NCBI GenBank assembly: GCA_964020155.1
Contig: OZ026554.1
Location: forward strand, 2,732,327 to 2,796,326
Length of the DNA stretch: 64,000 nucleotides
Direction: 5' to 3'
From: Chondrilla cf. caribensis
Lineage: Eukaryota; Porifera; Demospongiae; Chondrillida; Chondrillidae
Under the pieces are notes generated by a model. That model saw nothing but the letters and a program-made list of their open reading frames with translations, was not told where the DNA came from and ran no database searches. Positions 18,691-32,169 of the stretch are shown here, piece after piece. A program made the translations under genes and the position numbers. How positions within the stretch are numbered: position 1 is the first letter of the stretch; each line of letters begins with the position of its first letter.

Positions 18691-19139
18691 TATATATGTA
18701 CATGTAATTGTTTATTCTTACATGTTAGATCATAATATATATGATCAATGTTGTGTATGTAATACATTAGTATTGAGTACACTGGTTATCATCCTTTAGA
18801 AAGGCAATTTTATGTATCTGTTATAACAGTTGTACTGGAGCTGAGAGGTGAGAGCAATATTGGACACATTGTACCTCATACGTAAATAGATGATAACTGG
18901 TTTGAAACAACAAACAAAATTAAAGAAGAATATAGAAGAAGACATTTTGACATGAATCCGATGAATACGGCCTTGGGAACTCTAGAATATGTATGTGAGT
19001 GTGTGTATCAACCTGCCACTGTATGTGTAAGTGTGCATGTAGATATCTACTTTTGTGTTTAGGGATTTATGTCAGTGTATTTTCATTTATGCATGTATAA
19101 TGTGTATAATATGTATGTGTGCTTGTAGGTGTTATGTGT

Positions 19140-19460
19140 TATGTGTATAGCATTGTCACCACAAGCACAAGCAGCACTGCATCACATCTTCTAGAATCAT
19201 AGTTTCTGACACAAGTTGGGCCACTAATGATTATTGTAGTGTATGCCCCCACAAACCAGGACAGTGCCAAGGAGAAGGACCAGTTACAGGTGATGGTGAT
19301 GGGGGAGTCAATGCATCGGTTAGTGAGAAACTGGATGGTGTTGTAGGCCCTTATGGCCTGGAGTGTACTACTAGTGATAACGGCGAACGACTGGTTTCAT
19401 TTGCATGCGCCAATCATGAATGGTCTATGTCTCACAAACACCTTTGCCCCCTATAATTGT
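19140..19460 (+). mobile_element. RTE-like LINE endonuclease fragment (N-terminal part)
   Basis: Frames here resemble the start of an APE-type endonuclease (SDTSWATNDYC; KLDGVVGPYGLECTT) but are broken by stops and a deletion. A near-identical copy is at 49790-50110. Confidence 0.5.
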
Positions 19461-20047
19461 TTGTTTGTGGTCACCACAGCAGAACAGACTATTTAAGTCA
19501 CTTGGAGGACACACCCACTTATAATGATATTCAGTGAAAATGTATACATCCGAAGTACAAGTCAGCTTCCAGGTGCTACTATACAGCACTGCAGTCCCGG
19601 CAAGATAGACTGATTAATGGGTATTGAAATAGCTGACCCCACGTTTTATGATATTCTATATTAATGTCAACATATCCAAAACAATTTGATCTATTAAATA
19701 TTAAGCTGATATATTTTCTCTAGGGATAGTGTACAGTAATTTGCACTACTTAGTCTTCCCCCTGTCTGTGTTTGGTTGGATACAGTGTGAGGGACTATTC
19801 CCTACACCCTCCTGTCAATGTTCATGTAAAGAACACTTTGATTCGATCTTTTTGCAGTTGCATGCTAATATTGTTGTGATTGTAACCTTGTGCTGAATCT
19901 TGCAAGTTTTCATAGCATGTGCACACACTCATGCCTGATAATGTACACACTAATCCAATATTCAATCCTTACATGACTGCTGTTAAATCAATTAAGCGAA
20001 ACTATTTTTGCCCTCCCTATTGTGTGCACATGCACACACATGAATGT

Positions 20048-20048
<1 letters not shown>

Positions 20049-20116
<68 letters not shown>
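20049..20116 (+). repeat. (CA)n microsatellite
   Basis: About 31 CA units followed by CGTGCGCGCGCA. The paralogous tract at 50714-50763 is about 16-20 bp shorter. Confidence 0.9.
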
Positions 20117-20117
<1 letters not shown>

Positions 20118-21839
20118 GCGCACATGCACATTCATGCATACACACATACATACAAATGTATCTATGTATGCAATATATAATAATATTATATATAATATAT
20201 AAAAATATCTCCCATTTTGGTTCCCCATCAATTGCTCATTTGTATCAAACCGTGAGGGGAGAAAAAAGGCAGGTTGATTACTTAACAATTACATTAAATG
20301 TCCATGTATGTAGGTTTCTAACTCAAGTAGTAAACATCCTGTTCTTGTGTCTCATTACACCTTGTGTGCTTGTATGATTGCATGTTAACTTTATTAGTAA
20401 GACACCTTGTCTAAACATGTATTAACAATAACATTCTAATAATTTGATTGGACCTTTTGTAGTTGCATGCTAATATTGTTGTGATTGTAACCTTGTGCTG
20501 AGTCATGCAAGGTTACATAGCATATGCACACACTCATGCCTGACAATGTACACACTAATTATATATTAAATCCTTACATGACTGCTGTTAAATCAATTAA
20601 GCGAAACCTTCTAGTGAGGCCACTTTGCCCAATGTATTGTATACATGTACACACACATGAATGTACAAATGCATACACACACATGCACATATGCATTCAT
20701 CCATACACACATACATACAAACGCAACTAACTCTGCAATACTGATATGCATAATGTTCCTATATACAGATGATGTGTTCCATGTTAGTTGATCTGCTGAT
20801 TAAAAACCAGTGACAATTGTATCAAAGTGTTGTGATGTTTTCTATTGTATATGCATGTGATATGTGGGGCTTATAATGGTGTGGGGTGTGTACCATCAAT
20901 TAATCCACCCTAGAGTGACCACTCTCCCATTCAAGGATTGAGAACACATTGTACCTCATACGCGAAAAAATGATAACTGGCTTAAAACAACAAACAAAAT
21001 TAAAGAAGATTAGAAGACATTTTGTCATATGTTAAGTCAATTAAACGAAACCTTATAGTGAGGCCACTTTGCCCAATGTATTGTATGCACGTATGCACAC
21101 ATGAATGTGCAAATGCATACACACACATGCACATATGCATTCATACATACACACATACATACAAACGCATGTACAGTGTATACATATGTATTATAATATT
21201 ATGTATATTCGCACATGCACACATACAAGTGTAATACCATAATAGATAGATAAAACCAGTAAATAACTCTGCAATACTGATATACATTATGTTCCTGTAT
21301 ACAGATAAAGTGTTCCATGTTAGTTGATCTGCTGATTGAAAACCAGTGAGAATTATATCAAATATGCTATGTAACCTAATACCCATAAATCAGTCTATCC
21401 TGCCAGGACTGCTGTATAATAGCACCTGGAAACTGACTTGTACTTCAGAAGTATACATTGTCAATGAATATCATTATAAGTGGGTATGTCCTCCAAGTGA
21501 CTTAAATAGTCTGTTCTGCTGCACGGTATGACGATACCATCAATTAATCCACCCTAGAGTGATCACTTTCCCATTCAAGGATTGAGGATGCATAGTACCT
21601 CATAAGTAAGTAAATGATAACTGGCTTAAACCAACAAACAAAATTAAAGAAGACATTTTGTCATATGTAAATCCAATGAATGCGGCCTTAGGAAACTCTA
21701 GTACATGTATGTGAGTGTGTGTATCCACCTGCCACTGTATGTGTAAGTGTGAATGTGGATATCTACTTTTGTGTTTAAGGATTTACGTTAGTGTATCCTC
21801 ATTTATGCATGTATAATGTGTATAAGATGTATGTGTGCT

Positions 21840-22560
21840 TGTAGGTGTTATGTGTATAGCATTGTCACCACAAGCACAAGCAACACTGCATCACCACCAA
21901 AGTGTATCTTCTAGAATCATAGTTTCTGACAGTAGTTGGGACACTAACGATTATTGTAGTGTACGCCCCTACAAACCAGGACAGTCCCGAGGAGAAGGAC
22001 CAATTCTATAGGGACCTCAACTGCATCATGTCTCGAGGTAACGGACAGGTGATGGTGATGGGGGAGTCACTGCATCGGTGAGTGAGAAACTGGATGGTGT
22101 TGTAGGCCCTTATGGCCTGGAGTGTACTACTAATGATAACAGCAAATGACTGGTTTCATTTGCATGTGCCAATGGTCTATGTCTCACCAACACCTACTTT
22201 GCCCACAAGCACATCCATAAAGCCACATGATATCCACCCGACCCAAGTAGACCACCCATCCTCAAGGACTACATCTTGGTGAAGTGTAGGATGATGCCAT
22301 CAGTCCTAGATACCAGGGTCCTCTGTGGAGCAGATATTGACAGTGATCACAGATTTGTTGTCACTTCAATACAACTGAAGCTACGAGGCAGGCCAAAGGA
22401 GAAGAGAGGTGGACGTTTTGATGTGAAATGCCTACAAGATGCAGCCACTAAGGCAGCCTTTGTGAACACCATAGAACAAGATATTCAGAGGCGGAGAGCA
22501 GAGGGAAGTGTTGAAGACCGATGGAAGGAATGAAACAGTGTATTTTAGAGTCTGACTAAG
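21840..22560 (+). mobile_element. RTE-like LINE endonuclease fragment
   Basis: The piece includes an endonuclease C-terminal frame at 22276-22533 (VLCGADIDSDHRFVV, with the conserved SDH) and upstream frames matching the N-terminal half. It ends abruptly at about 22560. Stops and frameshifts make it non-functional. It resembles the endonuclease known from RTE/BovB-type elements and the craniofacial-development-protein-2 family. Confidence 0.65.
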
Positions 22561-22898
22561 CTTAACTTGCCTGATTCAGCACAAGGTTACAGTCACAACA
22601 ATATTAGTATGCAGCTGCAAAATGTCAAATCAAGGCAAGTATAAATGTAAGTGTCAAGTGTATACATGTACCTTTTATTGTTTGTGTACATGTGCTGTGC
22701 GCATGTGTTAACACAATGTTATCTAAAATAACAGGTTTCAAGGCTGACATACATAACATGTAAACATACACCACAGGCAGGTTTAAGTATAGTACACAGA
22801 TTGGACAATTATGTACAGCAACCTTGAGAGGGATAGAGAGTGCATACCAAAACTCAGTTCAACTAGAGGATGATGGGCCACTTCTGAATCACTCTCTT

Positions 22899-24005
22899 TT
22901 TTTTCCAGGTGATGTAAATGTTATGTCTGTTTGCATGTGGGCAAATATAATACATATTAATCCATAAAAAGTCACTAGCATTATCAGTTTCTATACATAT
23001 TATAATAGATGTATGTACAATGATCAGTCACAAATCCAAATAACAATGAAACAGGTGTCCCGGGCAACATCTAATGTCGTAGTATTAGAATAAATACTGC
23101 ACATTAACAGATGAAGTCCTACTTAGTTAAATGTATTACATGCAATAAATTGACAAAAAGGGAAGAAAAAAAAGAAAAAAAGTAACAGTTAGCTAGTGGC
23201 GGGCTCTCTCCAATTACGTTTGCACCAGATTCGGTAGGATTCCAGGAGGCACTTGCGTACGACATCCTTCTCCAGGGATTGTTGCTCTGTATGCTTTGCA
23301 GGGAAAGCTGCATATAGAGTATTAAAACTGGTGGTGTTGATAAAGCCTCGTGATCCAACTTCGACTGTAATGAGGCTGGCTTTGTAGCCAGCTTTACTGC
23401 ATGAGTCCCGGAGCTCGGAATACCTCCCTGTCTTCCTGGATGCAGCTGCATTGAAGCAGAGTTCAAATGGTATGGTAAGTTCGATGATCGTGACTGCGTA
23501 CTGGTCCCATACAACAAGGTCAGGGCGGCTGTCAGTACAGGCAATCTCTTGTGGAAAATTGTATTTGTGGTTGGGCAGGTCAGCAATGATGTTCTTTGAT
23601 GGTGGCAGCACATTCTTTAGAAACATGTAGATGGACTCCAGGATCTTGTCGTGTCGGTCATTGTACCTCCTCAAGTTTAGGGCACGAGGACAAGCATTCA
23701 GTACATGTAGCAGAGTTTGCTGTTGACCACAGAGGTTGCACAAGGGTGACGGAATCTTCTTCCATAGGTACAGGTAAGTGCATTGAGGGCAAAGCTCAGG
23801 ACATTTTCAGGGAGGCTAGTGATGGTGTCAGACCAGATGTGAGGAGCCCTACTGTTGTCGTGTAGGGGCCTGTTTTGTTTGGCTAAGCTGGTGCTGTGGG
23901 TGAGGCGTGCAGAGGTATCATCATCTTCCACAATGGCTTTAACTTGTTGGCTGAGCTTCCGTCTGCTCACCCCTGGGTCTGCCGGCATTGCAGTTATCAC
24001 AGTCT

Positions 24006-24008
<3 letters not shown>
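22899..24008 (-). mobile_element. RLE-type LINE 3' fragment 1
   Basis: Read on the minus strand, this is the C-terminal end of a retrotransposon polyprotein with a restriction-like endonuclease. It has a zinc knuckle (CNLCGQQQTLLHVLNAC), RRYNDRH, RPDLVVWD and IIELTIPFE, then a C-terminus ending at 23189. Upstream frame 23698-24000 (SLPENVLSFALNAL) is offset by a frameshift. This architecture is known from R2/NeSL-like LINEs. The fragment lacks the reverse transcriptase. It is inserted in the 5' flank of collagen unit B, replacing about 300 bp present in the D copy. Confidence 0.7.
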
Positions 24009-24052
<44 letters not shown>

Positions 24053-24071
24053 GTTTTTTTTTTTTTTTTTT
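24009..24071 (+). repeat. (CT)n and T-run low-complexity tract
   Basis: About 20 CT units then a T-run of about 18. It separates the two RLE-LINE fragments and may be the remnant tail of an insertion on the minus strand. Confidence 0.85.
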
Positions 24072-24289
24072 CCTGCATCCATCATTATTAAACCAACTGA
24101 GTACAAAGTACAAAAATAAAATTAACATAGGGCTGGTACTAATGCTGGATGAGGGCTAAGTTTGCCTAGACCCTGCTATAACTATTAGAAGAGAATAGAA
24201 CACAGTTGAATGGCCTAGACTTAGCTCACAAATGGTAAAATTTTATAATGGAAAGCAACAATACAGACAGACAGATACATGCATACTAG

Positions 24290-25202
24290 TAACAAAGTTT
24301 TGTACTTAAATAGAATTAATGGTTAATTGGGGTCTTTCCAGTTCCTCATGGTCCACACTTCATATGATCCCCTAACAGCAGCTCTTGTCAGGTCTTCTTC
24401 AAATTTTCTCCTCGTTTCCGACTGAACTCTAACACCAAGCATCTGATACAGGTTGTGTAGACTTTCTTGGTCTAGGTATCCTCTAGCTCCGACCTGTACT
24501 GTGATGAGGGAGGCATAGCTCTTCCGTCTGCATTCCTTGAGGAGGTCAGCATATTTAGCTTGTTCCTCTCTCTAGCTCCTTCTAAGTTTGTTTCAAATGG
24601 GACAGTTAGTTCAATTAAGAACATGGTCTCTTTGTTGTCCCATACCACAATGTCTGATCTGCATTCTGTGGGCGTGATATTCATCGGGAATGAATATATT
24701 TGGTCGGGGAGGTCAGCAGTGGACTGGAATTGGGGGGGAAGGTGGTTGGTTAGGAAGTCGTAAATGGTTTTGAGTACAGCATCATGTCTGTGGTTGTATC
24801 TCCTCATATTGAGGGCATATGTACACGTGCTGAGGACATGTTGGAGTGTCTGCTCTTTCCCACACAGGGTACATTCTCTTGACTCCAGTTTTCCCCATAA
24901 GTGGAGGTTTGCGTTTTGTGAGGCAGGGTGTCTTTAACTGCATTTTGGGCAAACTTGAAGATGTGTCCAGGGAGTTGGGAAATTGCATTGACCCATGTTG
25001 CAGCTGAATTATCCTCAAACTGGCGTAACATTTGCCCTTGCACTTGGAGACTCTTACTGTGTTCCCATTTAAATTCATCATCCTGCTTCTGTATGGTGTT
25101 CTTCACTCTTGTCTTGATGGTCTTCTTGGATGCTGCGGGTTCATTTTTCATGGCTTCCACAACTTTTGAGAAGGGCTGGAATGCTTCTCTTTGTTTCAAC
25201 TA
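24290..25202 (-). mobile_element. RLE-type LINE 3' fragment 2
   Basis: A second, diverged copy of the same kind of C-terminus, in the same orientation: SQLPGHIFKFAQNAVKDTLP, RRYNHRHDAVLKTIYDFL, RSDIVVWD and LIELTVPFE. Frames 24804-25199 and 24472-24807 are broken relative to each other. Identity to fragment 1 is low at the protein level, so the two are separate insertions or a relay of two related families rather than a recent duplication. Confidence 0.65.
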
Positions 25203-26181
25203 GACCATACCTACATACTCTGTTCCTGCTATTTGTATGATGCCATCAGAATAGTATATAGAAGGTATGACTAGTGTATGGATACATATTATACACATGC
25301 AAATGTGTTCATACATACATTAGTGTGCAAGTATTTTGTGTGAGTGCTTGTTTACAGAATACTAAACTTGCTAGATTCACAGCTCTTGATCATGCATGTA
25401 ACAATATTAACATAGAAACATGGCAGAATTATAGCACCATACCTACATACTCTGTTCCTGCTTTTTGTATGATGCCATCAGAACAGTATATAGATTCTAT
25501 TCTTCTAAGAAGGTATGACTAGTGTATGGATACATATTATACACATGCAAATGTGCTTGTACATACATTAGTGTGCAAGTATTTTGTGTGAGTGCATGCA
25601 TATGTGTGCATTTGCAAATTGATGTGTGCATGTGTAAGGTGTTTATAGAATACTAAACTTCCTAGATTCACAGCTCTTGATCATGCATGTAACAATATTA
25701 ACATAGAAACATGGCAGAATTGAAGTATACAGTACAGTTCAGATAATTATGCATAGCAATCTTGAAAGGGATTGAGAGTGCATACCAAAATTCTGCTCAA
25801 CTAGAGGATGACAAACTGCTCTACTTCATTCATGTGGTGATGGAAGTGTTCTCTTGAGGAACATTGACAGGAAAGTGTAGAGAATAATTCCTTCGCACAG
25901 TGTCCAACAAAACACAGACAAAAGGAAGGCAGTAGTGAATAGCACAGAATGTGGGGCCAGTTATGTAAATAACTATAAAACAGTCCATTCTGCCAGGAAT
26001 GCTATAAAATAGTGGTGTATACACCATGCAGGAATCTGACTTGTGCTTCAGACATGTACACTGTCAATGAATATCATTAAAAGTGGGAGTGTCCTCCTAG
26101 TGACTATTAAATTAGTCTGTTCTGCTGTGGTTACCACAGACTACCACTAACAAACTGAGTGTGTTGGCTGGAGAAACAGTT
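25203..26181 (+). promoter_or_regulatory. 5' flank and promoter region of collagen unit B
   Basis: Almost identical to the flank of unit D (44.36-45.11 kb). It has an internal direct duplication of about 230 bp starting TACCTACATACTCTGTTCC (25209 and 25440). A TATA-like TATAAAAT lies at 26003-26010, about 170 bp before the ATG, followed by a conserved leader (TGTGGTTACCACA). Confidence 0.55.
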
Positions 26182-27254
26182 ATGGTCCCAAACGTTAAGG
26201 TCTTTCTACAAGTGGCTCTTTTGTGCTATGTGGTGACTACCAGTATCGGGGGTAGCATTGACTTCCAAAAGGCACTTGCCACACTTCAGAGGGAAGTGGA
26301 GGATCTCAAACAGCAGTCTCAAGAAGAAATAAATTCTTTGGTGACTGAGCTGAATGAGCTGAGGCAGCAGTCGAAACAGGAAATCAAGTTACTTCACAAG
26401 AGATTAGAGCAAATTGAAGCCAAAGGTTAGTTGCACTGAGGTTCATTGCAAGCTATTTGTACAGTGACATATCCTGGCTGTGACCAGAAACAGTACAGTG
26501 TAACTCCAGCTGGTGCCTTACCCACAATACCATTTGATTATAGTACCTCTGTATAAGTAATAAATATCTGAGAAAAATTGTGTGTGCAAGCTAAAGGGCC
26601 CTTAGCCATTGTTGACAAATTAGTCATTTTGAATTAAACAGAGTTATGAGGCTTTGATCTAGTTTGTCCTTGGTATACAGATCCAATGACCAAAAATGAA
26701 ATTGAGACTGTTATCAGTAGAAACATTGTGCGAAGGGGCCATGTGTAGCCAGCCCCTTTTCCTGATCACTTCCTCATTGGTATCCACTGTTAGTGGATAG
26801 TGAATGGTTGGTTGATTGATTAATCACCACTCGTAATTAAGTGGGCACAACTGGAAAGCAATCACACTTATTAGACTGTATATAGTCATCCAATAGACGT
26901 GATGTGGAGCCTTTAGAGTCCTTTTCACATTTCAGGTACTGTTGAAGTACAAAATTGAAGCCATTGAATGAAGGTTATGGGTATTAAGGTGGCTTCTGCT
27001 TCACTAACTTAATTTCTTCCTGTAATTAATTAATTTTCTTACACTAATAATGATTATACTCGGTGCCTGTCAGAATAGCCAATGGCTAAAGGCTCCCCAG
27101 TCTAAATAGGTTGCCCTGATACCCTGATTATCAGATTCGAAATGAAAATCAATTAATTTATTGATTAATCGTCCCAGCATTACTATAAACCTAATTAAAG
27201 TATACTGCTGTTACAATTGTGGTGTGTGCATGCATGCATATGTACTGTGTATAA

Positions 27255-27258
<4 letters not shown>

Positions 27259-27306
<48 letters not shown>

Positions 27307-27312
27307 TGTGTG
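27259..27312 (+). repeat. (GT)n microsatellite in unit B intron
   Basis: About 25 GT units with one TTTG interruption, at the same intron position as in unit A. Confidence 0.85.
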
Positions 27313-27672
27313 CATGTATGTGTACATGGATGCATGCATATCCATAACAAGTGTAAGGCAAAAAGGCCCCCTTTCTTCCTAGAATGTCATGTCGGTGAAC
27401 ATCAGATTGTATTATCAATGGTTTGGGCTAGAGTAGTTCAAAATTATGCCCTCAACAAAACCAATGTACACACCAGTGTTATGTTTAGTGTGTGCGTGTG
27501 CAGATAGTTGATATACATGCTACATGTATATGTTATTATATTATAAGATATTTATCAACAAGTTAGTTTAGGTGTGTTTACACAAAAATTATGCTATACT
27601 TGTTGCTATGATGTATATGAAGGGAGTACATGTGAGAGAGGGGTACAAGTTGCATATTATATATTATTATTA

Positions 27673-27675
<3 letters not shown>

Positions 27676-27727
<52 letters not shown>
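27676..27727 (+). repeat. (TA)n microsatellite in unit B intron
   Basis: About 25 TA units. The same intron position in unit A has only a short TA-rich stretch (about 15008-15020). Confidence 0.85.
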
Positions 27728-27729
<2 letters not shown>

Positions 27730-29225
27730 TATAATATACAATTTGTTACCTTTTGACATTTCATTATCACTTCATACAATTATAGCACAAAGAACAATGT
27801 GTACATACTCCATAAATGCGTAAACGAAATTATTTTTTATCATATTATACAAATTACTCTTTAAACTTCCTGAAACTTTAAATAGATATAAAATGCCACT
27901 TTAAATAGCCTATGGCTAACAGCTCCCCACAATAAATAAGAATACCTAATGCCTGATATCTGAAACTACTGAAACTGTATTATCAGAAATATTAAAGACA
28001 GCACTAGCTTTACCTATATAACAGTCCTGAATATCTCTCATTTTCCAAATAATTTCCTTATAATTAATACCCACTTTACCCATTACCTTGAGAAATAATC
28101 AACTTGTCTTTAACAGAATTGGACAAACCTTTCCAAAGAATTAGACGTGGAGGAGACACTGTTTCCCCAACACCTGAATCTTGCACTTGTCCACCTGGAC
28201 CACCTGGTCTACCTGGAGCACAAGGTGAAAAGGGTAAGCGTGGAAATCCAGGCAAAACAGGAGCAATGGGATTGAATGGAACAAATGGTGAAAAGGGTGA
28301 ATAGGGAGATACAGGACTTCCAGGAATGGCTGGACAGAAAGGTCAACCAGGACCAAAGGGAATGCAAGGACTTCCAGGAAGTGACGGACCAATAGGTGAA
28401 TCCGGACTGCCAGGACAACTGGGATTCAATGGAACAAAGGGAGAAAGGGGTGAACAAGGATATCAAGGAGTTAATGGAACAAAAGGTGAACGTGGAGAAA
28501 CAGGATACGATGGACAGAAAGGTGACCCAGGACTGAAAGGACCAAAAGGAGACATAGGACCCCAAGGACCACCAGGACCACAAGGAGACATAGGACCCCA
28601 AGGACCCCAAGGACCAGAAGGAGACATAGGACCCCAAGGACCACAAGGACCCCAAGGACCAAAAGGAGACATAGGAACCCAAGGACCACAAGGACCATCA
28701 GGACCACAAGGTGAAAAGGGACAGCATGGAAATCCAGGCAAAACAGGAGCGATGGGATTGAATGGAACACATGGTGAGAAGGGTGAACAGGGAGATACAG
28801 GACCTCAAGGAATGGTTGGACAAAAAGGTGAACCAGGAGTAAAGGGATTGCAAGGACTTCCAGGAAGTGATGGACAGATAGGTGAACCAGGACCAAAGGG
28901 ATTGCAAGGACTGCCGGGAAGTGATGGACAGATAGGTGAACCAGGACTGCCAGGACAACCGGGACTCAATGGAACAAAGGGAGAAAAGGGTGAACAAGGA
29001 TATCAAGGAGTTAATGGAACGAAAGGTGAACGTGGAGAAAAAGGTCCACCGGGAAATGATGGACGGGAAGGTCAACCAGGACAGAAAGGACCAAATGGAG
29101 ATAGAGGACCAAAAGGAGACATAGGACCCCAAGGACCACAAGGACCACAAGGTGATAGAGGACCAGAAGGAGACAGAGGACCCCAAGGACCACAAGGACC
29201 ACAAGGACCACAAGGAGACATATGA

Positions 29226-30893
29226 CCCCAATGACTACCAGGACCATAAGGAGAGGGAGAGTTGCCGTATTAGAAACAACAGTGAATATAAGGATTATCA
29301 ACAAATTTACAAACATCAGATCTAAAGTTAATGAAAATATCTGAAATAGTTACAACTTTTACAATTAATTTTCCACTATTAGTAATGTAATTGTGATCAG
29401 TTTAAGAAATTAAGTGATTGCAGGTATATATTTATTATAAATATTGTGGATAACCTATAAGTAGTAAACTGGTAACACTGCATATTATCTAAGTTGATTT
29501 AAATCAAATAAACTGTTGCAGGAATTGAATTTGGATCCAATATCTTCAAACCATAATTAACAGGAGTGCTGAAGATAACATTTTGCATTAATAGTCAAGC
29601 ATAATAACTGACACACAACCTATAAACAGGCAGACATATGTACGAGTAGTGGAATGTACCAAAGAGTTTGGAATGTTTATGTATGGGGTAAACAAAAGCG
29701 GAGACAGAACACATCTTTGACGCCAACTTCTGGTTACTGGGAATTCCTCATTTAACAGACATCAATTCTCGACCTGTGACCTTTAATTACTTGTACATTT
29801 AGTGGTAGTAATGCTAGTAGTAGTGGTAGTTATAGAAGTAATATATTAATGGTAGTGGTAGTAGTATAATGGTAGTAGTAGTGGAAGTAGTAGTGATAGT
29901 GGTAAGGGTGGTATAAATTGTAGGAGATGGAGGGGTGTAGGCAAACACAATATCTGCTCCATTTATCATGGCATGAGTATGTGGGTTGGGTCCATGGTGT
30001 GGTTTAGTTCATAGGTACATGCAATGGATCATGATGAGGCCCAATCATACAGACCAAAACAGTGCCATCTACGTGTATGACTATAATAATGTACTGATTT
30101 CATGGCCTTGATTTTCCAAAATTAAACTTACATATCTGCCATATTATACGCATGGTCAAAGCACTGTTGCAGTTCTTGTTTTTATGGAATGGGATTCATG
30201 TGTGTAGTAAAACATATTATAGTCACGAGTTTTCACTTGTGTATATACATGCAGTATGTGTGTTATGTACCTTTAATGTTATTTTATTATGCATTTGTTG
30301 CATGCACATACTGTATATGTAAAATTTGTATTTATTTAGACATGAAACAGTTGTTGTTGTGTATGCATATAGTGTACAATGTTGATATCTACTGCAAGAA
30401 TTGATGTACATGTAATTACAGTCATTTTGATAATACTATGATAGGTGATTACAGTTGGTAATGATGTATAATTACAATTATAATTTATGGCTGGCTTATC
30501 GAATCAATGCTTAGACGTGAATCACTAGATATACCGAAAATCAGTTGACTACATGTTTATTAGTGAGCAGTCTCCCGAAGGAGATTTTCTAAGCCAGCCA
30601 AAATTTATTCATTAAAAAAATTAATATTGAATGGCTAAAAGTTGTATATCAAGTGAATTCTTCTTTGAAGCTGATAAACAGTATCCTAAAGTTTTACGTG
30701 ATGTCGAAGAAACCACCAAGATGTACTTTCACATCAATATAAAATGGAAGTAACCTGTGTTTGAAAGTTATCAACATCTCATACGTTGTGTTACACCCCA
30801 TTTGACTGCAGCATATTATGATATCTTGTGCAATGCTTTACATATTCTACATAAAACTTGAAATATTGACCTAAAAAGCGACAAACTATATTG

Positions 30894-30964
<71 letters not shown>

Positions 30965-32169
30965 AGTGTGATAAAAATATCTCCCATTTTGGTTCCCCAT
31001 CAATTGCTCATTTGTTTCAAACCGTGAGTGGAGAAAAAAAGGCAGGTTGGTTACTTAACAATTACAGTACATCAAATGTCCATGTATGTAGGTTTCTAAC
31101 TCAAGCAGTAAACATCCTGTTCTTGTGCCTCATTACACCTTGTGTGCTTGTACGATTGCATGTTAACATTATTAGTAAGACACCTTGTCTAAACATGTAT
31201 TAACAATAACATTCTGATAATTTGATTGGACTTTTTTGCAGTTGCATGCTAATATTGCTGTGATTGTAACATTGTGCTGAATCATGCAAGTTTACAAAGC
31301 ATATGCACACACTCTTGCCTGACAATGTACTCACTAATTGAATATTGAATCCTTACATGACTGCATGTTAAGACAATTAAGCGAAACCTTCTAGTGAGGC
31401 CACTTTGCCCAATGTATTGTATACATGTACGCATACATGAATGTGCAAATGCATACACACACATGCACATATGCATTCATCCATACACACATACATGCAA
31501 ATGCATGTACAGTGTATGCATATGTATTGTATGTATATTCGCACATGCACACATACAAGTGTAATAACATGATAGATAGATAAAAACAGTAACTAACTCT
31601 GCAATACTGATATACATAATGTTCCTGTATACAGATGAAGTGTTCCATGTGAGTTGATCTGCTGATTGAAAACCAGTGAGAATTGTATCAAATATGCTAT
31701 GTAACCTAATACCCATAAATCAGTCTATCCTGCCAGGACTGCTGTATAATAGCACCTGGAAACTGACTTGTACTTCAGAAGTATACATTGTCAATGAATA
31801 TCATTATAAGTGGGTGTGTCCTCCAAGTGACTTAAATAGTCTGTTCTGCTGCACGGTATGACGATACTTCACAATACCATCAATTAATCCACCCTAGAGT
31901 GACCACTTTCCAATTCAAGGATTGAGGTTGCATTGTACCTCATAAGTAAGTAAATGATAACTGGCTTAAACCAACAAACAAAATTAAAGAAGACATTTTG
32001 TCATATGTAAATCCAATGAATGCGGCCTTAGGAAACTCTAGTACATGTATGTGAGTGTGTGTATCAACCTGCCACTGTATGTGTAAGTGTGAATGCGGAT
32101 ATCTACTTTTGTGTTTAGGGATTTACGTTAGTGTATCTTCATTTATGCATGTATAATGTGTATAATATG
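29226..32169 (+). repeat. Spacer after unit B
   Basis: The 3' flank homologous to the other units, with a TAG-rich tract (about 29803-29925). A deletion near 30566 removes the conserved 50-codon frame. A (CA)n tract lies at 30895-30960, followed by spacer sequence matching 20.2-21.8 kb. I see no intact gene. Confidence 0.6.

Larger units (their letters stand above)
18691..22898 (+). repeat. Array spacer between A and B, near-identical to 49.36-52.95 kb
   Basis: This 4.2-kb spacer matches 49.36-52.95 kb almost base for base, at an offset of about 30.65 kb, apart from microsatellite length and the MITE. It contains internal direct repeats (GTTGCATGCTAATATTG at about 19857 and 20461), a long CA tract (about 20049-20112) and decayed LINE pieces listed separately. 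After 22560 the sequence jumps from the LINE endonuclease to the 5' flank of the next unit; the reverse transcriptase part kept at 53.3-55.3 kb is deleted here. No gene is supported. Confidence 0.6.
26182..29225 (+). pseudogene. Short collagen, array unit B, nonsense-interrupted
   Basis: Exon 1 is 26182-26425 and exon 2 starts at 28117 with a conserved acceptor (TCTTTAACAG). The signal peptide, coiled coil and Cys-x-Cys linker (ESCTCPPG) match the other units. The collagen frame is stopped by TAG at 28302-28304 (GEKGE-stop) where the other units have CAG. Beyond it the same frame is open as Gly-X-Y to a TGA at 29223-29225, itself a G-to-T change upstream of the usual stop. Translation would give about 143 residues with a coiled coil and only a short helix. 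It is probably a pseudogene, unless the stop is an assembly or polymorphic base. Confidence 0.8.
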
